Source: a bacterium
GTDB taxonomy: Bacteria > B130-G9
Assembly: GCA_035527515.1 (NCBI GenBank)
Contig: DATLAJ010000114.1
Coordinates: forward strand, 1-64,000
Reading direction: 5' to 3'
DNA: 64,000 nt
This document shows, in pieces, positions 17,447 through 26,037 of the stretch; positions within the stretch are counted from its first letter, which is position 1, and the number at the start of each line of letters is the position of its first letter. The position numbers and the translations under genes are program-made. Below the pieces are notes generated by a model. That model saw only the letters and a program-made list of their open reading frames with translations, was not told the DNA's origin and did no database searches.

Positions 17447-18466
17447 CTATCTTCTCTCAACGTACTGCTTCTCGTAATATCTAGCGAGGCGCTGCTTGAT
17501 CTTCCGCCACCACTCAGGGTGACTCTCATACCACAGAACCGTCTCCCTAATCCCATCCTCGAACTCGACCTTCGGCGCCCAATTGAACATATTCCGCAAC
17601 TTGTCGCTGTTGACCGCGTGCCTAAGGACGTGCCCTGGCCTGTCAACGACGAACTCGATGAGCTCCTTCGGCTTGCTGAGCGCTTTGAGTATGTGGTCGC
17701 ACATCTGAAGAATCGTAACCTCATGCCCCGAGCTCACGTTGAACACCTCGCCGAAGCAGTCGGCCTTAAGTATTAGAAGCTCCAGAGCGCGGCAATGGTC
17801 CAGCACGTGTATCCAGTCTCGCTTGTTTTGGCCAGTGCCATAGACCGGCAGCGGCCTGTCCTCGATGGCGTTAGTCGTAAACAGCGGAACCATTTTCTCC
17901 GGCAGCTGGAACGGGCCATAGTTGTTAGAACAGCGCGAGACCAAGACGGGGACCTTGTGCGTCGCCCAGTAGGAATACGCTAGCCTGTCCGCGCCGGCTT
18001 TCGACGCCGCATAAGGGCTCTTGGGCATCAGCGGGTCGCTCTCCAGGCACGGCCTGCCGTGCGCCTCGCCATAGACCTCGTCGGTTGAGATGTGGATGAA
18101 TTTCTGAAGGCCGTGGACCTTGGCGCAGTCGAGAAGGACAAATGTCCCGAACACGTCAGTGGTGACGAAGTCGCCGGCGTCCATTACGGACCTATCGACG
18201 TGCGTCTCGGCCGCGAAGTGCACGATTATATCCGCCCATTTGACCAGCGGATCGACCAGCGCCCTGTCAGCGACATCGCCCTTCACGAAGCGGTAGTTGG
18301 GCTGGCCTTCGACGTCGCTTACGTTCTCGAGATTGCCGGCGTATGTCAGCTTGTCCAGGTTGCACACATACCAATCCGGATGATTAGACATTATGTAGCG
18401 GATGAAGTTCGAGCCGATGAACCCAGCGCCGCCGGTTACCAGCAGCTTCAAGCCTTCTTGAGACAT
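17447..18466 (-). CDS. rfbB: dTDP-glucose 4,6-dehydratase
   Basis: Extended short-chain dehydrogenase that turns dTDP-glucose into dTDP-4-keto-6-deoxyglucose, the branch point to rhamnose and other deoxysugars. NAD-binding GGAGFIGSNFIRYI at the start; HFAAETHVDRSV; the catalytic HISTDEVYGE (Thr, Asp, Glu); YAASKAGAD with the Tyr-Lys pair; and the substrate block SNNYGPFQLPEKMVPL. 339 residues, as expected. Its ATG overlaps the TAA stop of the rfbC-like gene (TAATG), so the pair is translationally coupled. Neither the rfbA nor the rfbD partner is in the window, so they must be elsewhere if rhamnose is made. Confidence 0.95.
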   Translation of the reverse strand: MSQEGLKLLVTGGAGFIGSNFIRYIMSNHPDWYVCNLDKLTYAGNLENVSDVEGQPNYRFVKGDVADRALVDPLVKWADIIVHFAAETHVDRSVMDAGDFVTTDVFGTFVLLDCAKVHGLQKFIHISTDEVYGEAHGRPCLESDPLMPKSPYAASKAGADRLAYSYWATHKVPVLVSRCSNNYGPFQLPEKMVPLFTTNAIEDRPLPVYGTGQNKRDWIHVLDHCRALELLILKADCFGEVFNVSSGHEVTILQMCDHILKALSKPKELIEFVVDRPGHVLRHAVNSDKLRNMFNWAPKVEFEDGIRETVLWYESHPEWWRKIKQRLARYYEKQYVERR

Positions 18467-18939
18467 TATCGGTCCTTTCTCGCCCAGTCGTAAGGTATCT
18501 TGGAGCCGTGCGCCGGCAGGCGGTATTCGTCCGGGTTCTCATAGTTATACACCTTGTCAGGGATGTTAATTATGATGCCCTCCTTCTCGCTGATGCACAT
18601 GAATCCATGATACACGCCCCGTGGGATGACAAGCAGAATCGGGTTGTGCTCACCCATGAAGAACTCATTGATCTCTCCTTTTGTGGGCGAATCCTCACGA
18701 TCGTCGTATAGCACCACCTTCATCATCCCTGAAACCGCCGCGAAGTGATCGCTCTGATGTTTGTGGTAGTGCCAGGCCTTCACGACGCCCGGATAGCCTG
18801 TGGTCATGTATGCCTGGCCGAAGTTCGCAAAAAACTCCTCGCCATCATCACTCCTGAGTATCTCCATCAGCCGCCCTCGCTCGTCGGGCATCACCTTCAA
18901 CTTCTTAACCTTAACGCCATCGATCACAATGACCTCCAT
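18466..18939 (-). CDS. dTDP-4-dehydrorhamnose 3,5-epimerase-like cupin protein
   Basis: RmlC-family cupin, expected to epimerise the product of the neighbouring RfbB at C3 and/or C5. WHYHKHQSDHF carries the first-strand histidines and PRGVYHGF follows in the second cupin motif. YDDREDSP matches the RmlC DxRxxSPT block. About 157 residues from ATG 18939, shorter than the 180 or so of classical RmlC, so a related sugar epimerase or ketoisomerase is possible. An upstream extension of the frame to 19062 is not supported, as it reads into non-coding repeat sequence. No strong Shine-Dalgarno precedes ATG 18939. Confidence 0.85.
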   Translation of the reverse strand: MEVIVIDGVKVKKLKVMPDERGRLMEILRSDDGEEFFANFGQAYMTTGYPGVVKAWHYHKHQSDHFAAVSGMMKVVLYDDREDSPTKGEINEFFMGEHNPILLVIPRGVYHGFMCISEKEGIIINIPDKVYNYENPDEYRLPAHGSKIPYDWARKDR

Positions 18940-19042
18940 ATCTTTATCTGTGCCCAAATACAGTAGCACAGAAGATTCGCAACACGACACGCTATTGTCA
19001 AACAGTCTTTGTGAGAGGAAGGGGCGCTCCCCGACCCAGGGC

Positions 19043-19109
19043 GGCCTCATCGCACGGCGCAAGCGGTGGCGATGCGAGAGACTATCATTGCCCTAGCCCC
19101 CATCTTCGG
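19043..19109 (+). repeat. Hairpin repeat, copy c (interrupted)
   Basis: Matches the 5' part of the two-hairpin element at 30281 and 30716 (CATCGCACGGCGCAAGCGG, then CCCCCATCTTC) but stops where the 170-bp element begins at 19110, losing the second hairpin arm. Confidence 0.6.
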
Positions 19110-19279
19110 AGGTTGTCCAATGAAGGGGCCAGGCGTGTTTTTTGTAGGGGCGATTCACGAATCACCCACAATATGTTGTGGCGCTGAGGTCGGGCGGGAC
19201 GTGAACCGCCCCTACATCCAGGGCCAGGCATCCTTCAACACAGGGATTCTTCCATGCAGATGCACTTACTAGACAGCCT
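19110..19279 (-). mobile_element. 170-bp MITE-like element, copy 2
   Basis: Inverted copy of the 11109-11278 element with the same length and ends AGGTTGTCC and AGACAGCCT, imperfect versions of the terminal repeats. It appears inserted into a hairpin repeat of another family. Confidence 0.75.
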
Positions 19280-19331
19280 CTCTAGTTGGGTGGTAGCCGA
19301 TATCCATCTGGTTATCTGGAAAGGAGGGAGT

Positions 19332-19532
19332 ATGGCGTCAAACGCCTCTGGCGTACGTGTCTTGGCGGTCAGGGCGAGCGCGGGCAGTCCGGGTGTTAGA
19401 ACTGATCCCGAAATAGTAACCTTGGCCGGGAGGCTCCGGGTCTTGATAGAGCTGAAAGCTGGGAATAAATGCGAGATGGCCAACACTATTCCCTGTCCGA
19501 ATAGTCTTGCGGGCGTTGAGATTATATTTTAG
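19332..19532 (+). CDS. Possible small protein, 66 residues
   Basis: An ATG seven bases or fewer behind a strong AAAGGAGGG site opens a 66-codon frame ending in VEIIF. There is no recognisable domain and composition is not clearly coding. The only argument for it is the ribosome site, so it may be spurious. The next real gene starts 84 bp later. Confidence 0.25.
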   Translation: MASNASGVRVLAVRASAGSPGVRTDPEIVTLAGRLRVLIELKAGNKCEMANTIPCPNSLAGVEIIF

Positions 19533-19616
19533 CCTTTGAGCCGGGTGTTCTGTTATACTGATAAGTTACAAAGTCGGTGTGCTCTAGTAGCCTTCAAGTT
19601 TGAGGAGTTAAGATAG

Positions 19617-21308
19617 ATGTTTGTTCTGGGCGTAAACGAGTGTTTTCACGATAATTCTTCTGCCCTTGTGCGCGACGGCGAGCTCGTCTGCTCCATAGAG
19701 GACGAGCGCCTCGACCGGATCAAGCACACGCCAGGCCTCTGCTGGGGCGGGGAGCCGCCGTACGGCTCTATCGACTGGTGTTTGAACGAGGCGCACGTCA
19801 AGCCAGAGGAGATCGACGCTGTCGCCTACTCGGTCGATATGAACGCCTATCTGGCCCTGGAACAGCTGACCAAGAGCATCATCTTCAGCTACAAGAAGAT
19901 GTCGCTCAAGAACATTCTCAAGCTGCGTTTCGGCCAGAAAGACCTTAACGCGGGTTTCTTGCAGGGGCTGAGCTACGGTTACTTCGTCAAGCGCAAGAGG
20001 TTTTTGAGAGAGATGAGGGGCAAGTTCCCGAACGCCCGATTCTTCGACGTGAAGCACCACTTGGCGCATGCTGCGAGCGCGTTTCGGCTGTCTGGTTTTG
20101 ACAAGGCGAATATCATCGTTGTGGATGGTCTTGGTGAGCGTTATTCGACGTCGCTTTATGTTGGCGAGGGTAACGTGATCTCCAGGCCGTTTAAGCAGTA
20201 CACTTACACGCAGTCGCTTGGGGCTATGTATAAGAACATCACGTTCTATCTAGGTTTTGGCTATTTCCAGGAAGGCAAGACGATGGGCCTCTCCGCCTAC
20301 GGACAGTTCGACGAGAAGTTCGCCAACGTCGTCAATGTTAGCGACGGAGGATACAAGGTTGACCTGAATGCCATCAAGAGGCTGGGGAAATACGCCAGAT
20401 ATGATGGGGAGCTCTTGAAGATTCATAAAGACATCGCGATGACGCTTCAGACCCAGCTTGAGCGCATCGGAGTGGCGCTGGCGAAGACGCTTTACGAGCG
20501 GACAGGCTACCGCAATCTCTGCCTCGGCGGGGGCGTAGCTCTCAACTGTTGCATGAACTCGGCGATCTTGAACTCGCCCTACGTTGACCATATCTACGTT
20601 CAACCGGCAGCGATGGACAACGGGACGGCGCTTGGGGCGGCGATGGAGGGCTATGCTCGGATGGGCTTTGAGAGCAAATCCCACATGCCGCACGTCTATT
20701 GGGGGCCGGAGTTCAAAAACAGCGAGATCGAGGCGGAGATCGTTCGCGCTGGCCTGCGATATCGGAGGTCTGAGGACATCTGCAAGGAGGTTGCGCGGCT
20801 CTTGGTTGACCAGAAGATAGTTGGGTGGTTTCAGGGGAGGATGGAGATCGGGCCTCGGGCGTTGGGCGCGCGGAGCATATTGGCGGACCCCAGGTCGCCC
20901 GAGATGAAGGATAAGGTGAACGTTATCAAGATGCGTGAGCTTTGGCGTCCGCTTGCGCCCTCGATACTGGAGGAGAGGGTGGGCGAGTGGTTTGAGAACG
21001 CCTATCCAAGCCCGTTTATGAACCTGAACCTGTTTTTCAAGGACGCCGTCAAGGACAAGGTCCCCTCCGTTGTGCACACAGATGGCTCCGCGCGCGTTCA
21101 GACCGTTAGCAGGCACACAAACCCCCTCTATCACAGGCTGATAGCGGAGTTCGAGGAGCTGACTGGCGTTCCGATAGTGCTCAACACGTCTTTCAACACG
21201 AAGGGCGAGCCGATCGTATGCACGCCAGCCGAGGGGCTCAGGACGTTCAAGGTAACGGGTATGGATTATCTGGCCATCGGCGATTTCATCGTTGAGGGAG
21301 GCGGATAG
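19617..21308 (+). CDS. NodU/CmcH-family carbamoyltransferase
   Basis: Transfers a carbamoyl group from carbamoyl phosphate, via carbamoyl-AMP, to a hydroxyl on a sugar or natural product. The N-terminal Kae1-like half has GVNECFHDNSSALVRDG, the metal-binding HHLAHAASAFRLSGF, and LGGGVALNCCMN. The C-terminal carbamoyltransferase half has GRMEIGPRALGARSILADPR, LWRPLAPSIL and VLNTSFNTKGEPIV. 563 residues, standard. GAGGAG lies nine bases before ATG. It is followed after 2 bp by a thioredoxin-like gene and then a protease, an unusual operon for this family. Envelope-glycan decoration is the likely use. Confidence 0.92.
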   Translation: MFVLGVNECFHDNSSALVRDGELVCSIEDERLDRIKHTPGLCWGGEPPYGSIDWCLNEAHVKPEEIDAVAYSVDMNAYLALEQLTKSIIFSYKKMSLKNILKLRFGQKDLNAGFLQGLSYGYFVKRKRFLREMRGKFPNARFFDVKHHLAHAASAFRLSGFDKANIIVVDGLGERYSTSLYVGEGNVISRPFKQYTYTQSLGAMYKNITFYLGFGYFQEGKTMGLSAYGQFDEKFANVVNVSDGGYKVDLNAIKRLGKYARYDGELLKIHKDIAMTLQTQLERIGVALAKTLYERTGYRNLCLGGGVALNCCMNSAILNSPYVDHIYVQPAAMDNGTALGAAMEGYARMGFESKSHMPHVYWGPEFKNSEIEAEIVRAGLRYRRSEDICKEVARLLVDQKIVGWFQGRMEIGPRALGARSILADPRSPEMKDKVNVIKMRELWRPLAPSILEERVGEWFENAYPSPFMNLNLFFKDAVKDKVPSVVHTDGSARVQTVSRHTNPLYHRLIAEFEELTGVPIVLNTSFNTKGEPIVCTPAEGLRTFKVTGMDYLAIGDFIVEGGG

Positions 21309-21310
21309 AA

Positions 21311-21793
21311 ATGAGAAAGAAGGCCAACAGAAGCGTTCTGACCATGGCGATTACTATGGTCGTGGTTGTCCTGTTCGTCTGGCACTTCAATCGCAGGTTC
21401 GAGCAGATCAAGCAAAGGGCCAGGCCCAGCGTTCAGCCGTCTTCAGCGGCAGAACAGGTCGAGAGCCCGGCGCCGAGCTCCGAGCAGGCCAGTCTGACCA
21501 AGCCTGGTCAGGCAAAGCGCCCCATACTTGGCTGCTTCTGCGCGGAGTGGCGCTACGGCTGCGACGAGATGAGAGAGCTTCTGGACAAGATGAAGGCTCG
21601 GTTCGGCGAGAGGCTTCAGGTTCGCATGATCGACCCAGCTGACGATCCTGATCTGGCCAAACAGTTTAGGATCAACAACTTGCCGACTTTCATTGTGTTC
21701 GACGCGCGCGGCAAGCTCGTTCTGCGGAGCGAGGGAGCGATGACGGAGGAGGATCTGCTCGCAGCGCTCGGTCGGGCTGGGCTTGGCGATTGA
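21311..21793 (+). CDS. Membrane-anchored thioredoxin-like protein with altered active site
   Basis: An N-terminal membrane segment (LTMAITMVVVVLFVW) and a Pro/Ser/Gln-rich linker precede a thioredoxin-fold domain from about residue 68. The fold end is seen in RINNLPTFIVFDARGKLVLR, with the cis-proline in NLP. The expected WCxxC is instead AEWRYGCDEM: Trp80, Arg81 in place of the first cysteine, Cys84 kept. Two further cysteines (75 and 77) sit on the strand just before. It is therefore not a normal dithiol oxidoreductase. The gene lies between the carbamoyltransferase and protease genes and overlaps possible upstream starts of the latter. Confidence 0.78.
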   Translation: MRKKANRSVLTMAITMVVVVLFVWHFNRRFEQIKQRARPSVQPSSAAEQVESPAPSSEQASLTKPGQAKRPILGCFCAEWRYGCDEMRELLDKMKARFGERLQVRMIDPADDPDLAKQFRINNLPTFIVFDARGKLVLRSEGAMTEEDLLAALGRAGLGD

Positions 21794-21797
21794 GGGA

Positions 21798-24700
21798 ATG
21801 ACCTTGAAAAGCTTATTCATATTCGTTGCCATACTGCTGCTTTCAGTGTGCTCAGTGAACGAGCTCCGGGGTGAAGAGCCGTCCGCGCTCGACGAGAAAT
21901 CGTGGACGTTCGTCGTTTACATGAGCGCCGACAACAGCCTCTCCAGCACCGCGCCCGTGGACCTCAATGAGATCGAGGGAGCGATCGAATCGGTCGATGC
22001 GAATGTGGTAATCCTGATCGACCAATTCAGCAACGCGGACACACGCGCCTACCGGGCGCGATACGATCCTGCCGGACCGCAGAACAGCGCTATTGTCTCG
22101 GACGAAGTCCCGCTGGGCGACATCGAAAGCGGCTGGGACGGCCTGACTGAGCTAGACCTCGCCAACCCAGATACATTGCTTGCTTTCTCCAAGTGGGCGG
22201 TCGCGAACTACCCGGCCGATCATTTCGGACTTGTCCTTTGGGACCATGGGGACGGCTGGAGGAAGAAGCTCGCTCCGAGCAAACCGCGGAAAGACATCTG
22301 CTACGATGGCTATGCCTCTATGGACATGCTGGAGCTCAAGTCCGCGCTCGCAGCACTGAAGCAGGAGACCGGCGTGACCTTCGACCTTGTCGGGATGGAC
22401 GCCTGCCTGATGGGGATGGTCGAGGTCGCATACCAGATCAAGGACCTGTGTAAGGTGGTGGTGGCCTCCGAAGAAACGGTTCCCTGGGACGGCTGGGACT
22501 ACGGCTTCCTGAGCGAGATCGAGCCCGGCTCAGACCTCACACCCAAGGAGCTTGCCATGCATATCGTCAACTACTTCTATAACTCGTACACCGACGGCAA
22601 GTCAGACCCGGACGACGAATCATACGTGGTGCTCTCCGCTATTGACGAGGCGAAGTTCGACGACGGCTTCCTGTCCTCCCTTGGCAGCCTCGCCCAGCTG
22701 CTCATTGGCTCGATGGAGCACAGCAAGAGTAAGGTTTACGATGCCTACCTCTCGAGCTACAGGATGGAAGATTACTGGTATTACGTTGATCTCAAGGACT
22801 TCATGCTTGCACTGAGCGCTCAGAACATCTCCGAGGCAATATCTGCCGCGGCGCAGCAGGTTGCCTCGAGGCACGACGACGTAGTCTATTACCACCGCTC
22901 TGGGGCGGGCCTTCCTTACTGCTATGGACTATCGATCTACTTCGAGTCGGAAGAATATAGCTACGACGAGCGCTACGACGGTAACCAGGGCTTCCTGGAC
23001 TTTACTGCCGACACGCTTTGGGATGAGGTCCTGAGGTCTTATTACAACCCTGGCTCGGTGTCGCCGCAGATAGACTTCGAGCTGCTGCCGGACACGGAGG
23101 ATTTCGACGAGGACATCACACTCAGCTGTTTCATCCACTCCGAGCTGCCTCTTGTAGAGGGGGAGGTCCTGGTCTATTACAGGACAGGGAGTGCGGCTCG
23201 GTCCGCTTTTGATTGGACGGCCACCGCTCTGGCGCCCGGCGTCCTGCCCGAACAGTACGTGGCGACTCTCCCCGGTCAGCCTGAGAACACACAGGTCTTT
23301 TACTATCTATACGCCGAGAATATCGCCGGAAGCTACTCAACTAGCCCTGCCGACGCTCCCGACCAGGTGCATAGCTTTTGGGTGCGAACCGATTCAGTCC
23401 CGCCGTCGATCGAGCACACGCCGCTCGTCAGCCAGCCTGCTGCCCGTGGCTCGTTTCAGGTTACCTGCATCGTTCGCGACAGCGTCGGCGTGGACGAGCA
23501 GAGCGTCAAGCTTTACTACCACTATTCCAACGAGGACGACGCTTTTGTCCATCTCACGAAGCAGGGCGACTCGACTTACTACGCGGAGATTCCAGGAGCT
23601 GGCCTAGTCCCCGGCGACCGCGTGTCGTATCGCCTCGAGGCATCTGACATCGCCAAGACCCCCAACAGGGCGCTCTTGCCGGAGGCTGGCTACTTCAGTT
23701 TCTCGATCATACCCTCGCTGGGCTCAGTGCTCCTAATAGACGATGGTTCAGGTGGCTCTGCCGACATCTTTCTTGACGTGCTCGAGGCCGCTGGATACGT
23801 GGTCCACACCCACAACCCAGGCGAGAGCTTGCCCGACCTACCGTTTGACGTTGTGATATATTGCCTCGGCGATGCCTCGGAGCCGCTCCCAGCATATTAC
23901 GAGGGCCTCGTTGAGTACGTGCTCGGCGGTGGGCGGCTCCTGATCGAGTCGGGGGACCTTGCATGGAGCGCTTGCCAGCAGTACCCGTCCAAGCTCTCTG
24001 ACCTAAGGCGCTATGTCCTGCACATAGACTCCTGGAAGGCAGACTACGGGGACATACTCATACTCAAAAAGCCCGAGGCGCAGCTTGCGACTGCGCCGAA
24101 CGTGCTCGAGGCGACGGTCGGATTTCAGGGCGAGTTTCTCGCCACAAGGGACGTATGCGTCCCTGCGGCCGACGGAAACGTGCTCTACGATTGGTCGCGG
24201 TATTCCCAGCCGGGCTTGATATACTTCGACGAGGATGGGGACGACACAAACGGAGGCCAGATAGTCTATATGACGTTCGCAATTCCTTACGTTTCAGACG
24301 AGCAGGGCGGGCGAGCGCAGTTGATAGAGAACTGCGCCTATTACCTTTCTGACTACGTTCGGGACACCACCCCGCCGGTTCTCGCCGATGTAAACCCCCG
24401 TACGGGTGCAACCGTGCCGCCGGACACGAGCATATCGTTTTCAGTAGTTGATGGCGACACTGGTGTTGACCAGAGCACAGTGGAACTCTTGGTCAACGGC
24501 TCCGCCGTCTCCACCCAGATCACGCGCCTCGAGAGCGAGCATCGTTTGGCCGTGTCCTATGCCCCGCCCGGTGGCTTTGAGCCGGAGACCTTCTACCAAA
24601 TCCAGATATCTGCGTGCGATTTCGCCAGCAATTGCCTGACGGACGATACGCACTGGTTTGAGACAAGCACCGCATCCGCCCGTGCGCCAGTGATTCTCGC

Positions 24701-25007
24701 AGGCGGATTCTTGCAGACGCAGGTGCTGTCCGTCGGCGAGACCCTGAAGGTGGTCGCAATGCCGAAGACGTTTGGCGAGACTAACGCTGTCGAACGTGTT
24801 GAGCTTCAGTTTGGGGGAATACATCTGGGCGTGTCTCTGAACGATGATGGTCTCTTGGGAGACGGCGTGGCGGGGGACGGCATATACTCGGCCGAGCTCG
24901 AGGTCCCGACAGGGGTTATCGCTGGACAATACGAGCTTCAGATAGTCGTGTGGGACGCTTTGGGTCTATCTAGCGAGCCGTGGCCGGCGCTACATGTTGC
25001 GCCGTAG
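21798..25007 (+). CDS. Clostripain-family (C11) secreted cysteine peptidase, multidomain
   Basis: Exported protease. A signal sequence (LFIFVAILLLSVCS) leads to the C11 domain, about residues 30-400, with catalytic His150 in LWDHGDGW and Cys203 in GMDACLMGMVEVAYQ. C11 enzymes cut after basic residues. Next come beta-rich domains, a Rossmann-like region near residues 640-850 (VLLIDDGSGGSADIF, VVIYCLGDASE) resembling glutamine-amidotransferase-like folds without an evident active site, then a Big-like domain starting TTPPVLADVNPRTG. 1069 residues. The start is uncertain: TTG 21783, ATG 21798 or TTG 21804, the last best spaced from GAGGGA. It probably acts at the cell surface or outside the cell. 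Confidence 0.87.
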   Translation: MTLKSLFIFVAILLLSVCSVNELRGEEPSALDEKSWTFVVYMSADNSLSSTAPVDLNEIEGAIESVDANVVILIDQFSNADTRAYRARYDPAGPQNSAIVSDEVPLGDIESGWDGLTELDLANPDTLLAFSKWAVANYPADHFGLVLWDHGDGWRKKLAPSKPRKDICYDGYASMDMLELKSALAALKQETGVTFDLVGMDACLMGMVEVAYQIKDLCKVVVASEETVPWDGWDYGFLSEIEPGSDLTPKELAMHIVNYFYNSYTDGKSDPDDESYVVLSAIDEAKFDDGFLSSLGSLAQLLIGSMEHSKSKVYDAYLSSYRMEDYWYYVDLKDFMLALSAQNISEAISAAAQQVASRHDDVVYYHRSGAGLPYCYGLSIYFESEEYSYDERYDGNQGFLDFTADTLWDEVLRSYYNPGSVSPQIDFELLPDTEDFDEDITLSCFIHSELPLVEGEVLVYYRTGSAARSAFDWTATALAPGVLPEQYVATLPGQPENTQVFYYLYAENIAGSYSTSPADAPDQVHSFWVRTDSVPPSIEHTPLVSQPAARGSFQVTCIVRDSVGVDEQSVKLYYHYSNEDDAFVHLTKQGDSTYYAEIPGAGLVPGDRVSYRLEASDIAKTPNRALLPEAGYFSFSIIPSLGSVLLIDDGSGGSADIFLDVLEAAGYVVHTHNPGESLPDLPFDVVIYCLGDASEPLPAYYEGLVEYVLGGGRLLIESGDLAWSACQQYPSKLSDLRRYVLHIDSWKADYGDILILKKPEAQLATAPNVLEATVGFQGEFLATRDVCVPAADGNVLYDWSRYSQPGLIYFDEDGDDTNGGQIVYMTFAIPYVSDEQGGRAQLIENCAYYLSDYVRDTTPPVLADVNPRTGATVPPDTSISFSVVDGDTGVDQSTVELLVNGSAVSTQITRLESEHRLAVSYAPPGGFEPETFYQIQISACDFASNCLTDDTHWFETSTASARAPVILAGGFLQTQVLSVGETLKVVAMPKTFGETNAVERVELQFGGIHLGVSLNDDGLLGDGVAGDGIYSAELEVPTGVIAGQYELQIVVWDALGLSSEPWPALHVAP

Positions 25008-25111
25008 AGGGCCGGCTGGGGCAGTGGAGGCCGAGGCGCAGGAGAAGACGACGGATGACATCGTGAAGACGATCCTGGACAGCATCGAGGTGCCGTAGAG
25101 GAGGCTATAAG

Positions 25112-25666
25112 GTGGAAACAACAGAAAAAATCGTGGACTCATACTGTCGGTATGTGAAGGGCTGGTTCACAATCCCTAATGTCAAGTGCAAGAGCCAATA
25201 CGAGATTGACCTCCTGGCTGTTGATATCTCCGGTCCGGAGGGGATCAAGCGCTACCACATCGAGTGCGGCGTTTCTATCTCAGGCTCCTATTCAAAGTTG
25301 ACTGCTAAAGAGTTCTCTCGTGAGGACCTCAAGAAACGCATTCAACAGGCAGGTCAGAGGAGAACAATCGGTTACTTCATTGAGCGGAAATTCGGTCAGC
25401 AAGAGGTGCACGACAAATTGAGGGAATACGGTTTCGGCGCCGATCGGCACAACTATCAGAAGGTTATCGTGACCTGGGGCTGGACAGACGACGCGAAGCA
25501 AGCGGCTGATCGGGAAGACATCATCTTATGGGATTTCCGCCAAGTATTGAGAGAAATCGCGGCTGCTTTCAAGACGCAGAGGACCTATTTCACTGATGAT
25601 ACCCTTCGCACTATTCAGCTCTTCGCGAAATCGGTCGATGAGGCGCACAAGGCCGGGCGCGCTTGA
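25112..25666 (+). CDS. Uncharacterised protein, possible PD-(D/E)XK-like fold
   Basis: 184 residues, GTG start behind a good GAGGAGGC site. I do not recognise the family with certainty. The segment YEIDLLAVDISGPEG followed by YHIECGVSIS has the layout of a restriction-endonuclease-like core: an Asp in the second strand and a Glu in the third, but Cys-Gly where the catalytic Lys is usual. The rest is mixed and charged, with VIVTWGW then DIILWDFRQVL resembling late core strands. It sits at the start of a small patch holding a toxin-antitoxin pair and a broken gene, so a defence or selfish-element origin is plausible but not shown. Confidence 0.55.
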   Translation: METTEKIVDSYCRYVKGWFTIPNVKCKSQYEIDLLAVDISGPEGIKRYHIECGVSISGSYSKLTAKEFSREDLKKRIQQAGQRRTIGYFIERKFGQQEVHDKLREYGFGADRHNYQKVIVTWGWTDDAKQAADREDIILWDFRQVLREIAAAFKTQRTYFTDDTLRTIQLFAKSVDEAHKAGRA

Positions 25667-25791
25667 CGTAGCGAGGTCACAGCTATAGACTCTGGGTTGC
25701 GATTAGAGCGATTCGCTGACTGCGTGGCTGCATCAGGAAGGACGGCCAAGGTCTAGTCAGATCATTCAGCAAGCGTTAAGGAGATATACCA

Positions 25792-26037
25792 ATGAAGGCG
25801 GTCAAGGGCATTTATGAGAATGGGAAAGTCAGGCTATTAGAAAGCATGCCAAGGAAAGAACAAACTGATGTCATGGTCATTTTTTCTGACGAGACTGAGG
25901 CGACGGCGCAGCGTGGCGAGATAAGAGCCGATGCCTTGCTGAGGGAACTCGACGCAATAGCGGACAGCATCGAGGGGGAGTTCGACTCGGCTCAGGACGT
26001 GCAGAAGATTCGCAGGGAAAGGGCCGATAGTCTGTGA
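25792..26037 (+). CDS. DUF104/AF2212-like antitoxin
   Basis: Small 81-residue protein beginning MKAVKGIYENGKVRLLE, the signature of the AF2212/DUF104 antitoxin family, with an acidic helical tail that would wrap the toxin. It has a strong AAGGAG site eight bases before ATG. Its stop overlaps the GTG start of the PIN gene (GTGA), the usual antitoxin-first layout. It should neutralise the PIN toxin and probably autoregulate the promoter, but no operator is visible. Confidence 0.85.
   Translation: MKAVKGIYENGKVRLLESMPRKEQTDVMVIFSDETEATAQRGEIRADALLRELDAIADSIEGEFDSAQDVQKIRRERADSL

Noticed and set aside
18940-19062. N-terminal extension of the rfbC-like gene
   Set aside because: It would add about 40 residues not found in the cupin family and runs back into the hairpin repeat region.
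20250-21134. 294-residue antisense frame in the carbamoyltransferase gene
   Set aside because: It is a shadow of a GC-rich coding region; the sense frame carries all the conserved motifs.
24993-25097. Short frame ending DIVKTILDSIEVP before the 25112 gene
   Set aside because: It reads like a protein C-terminus and may be a deletion remnant, but at about 34 codons it has no recognisable family.
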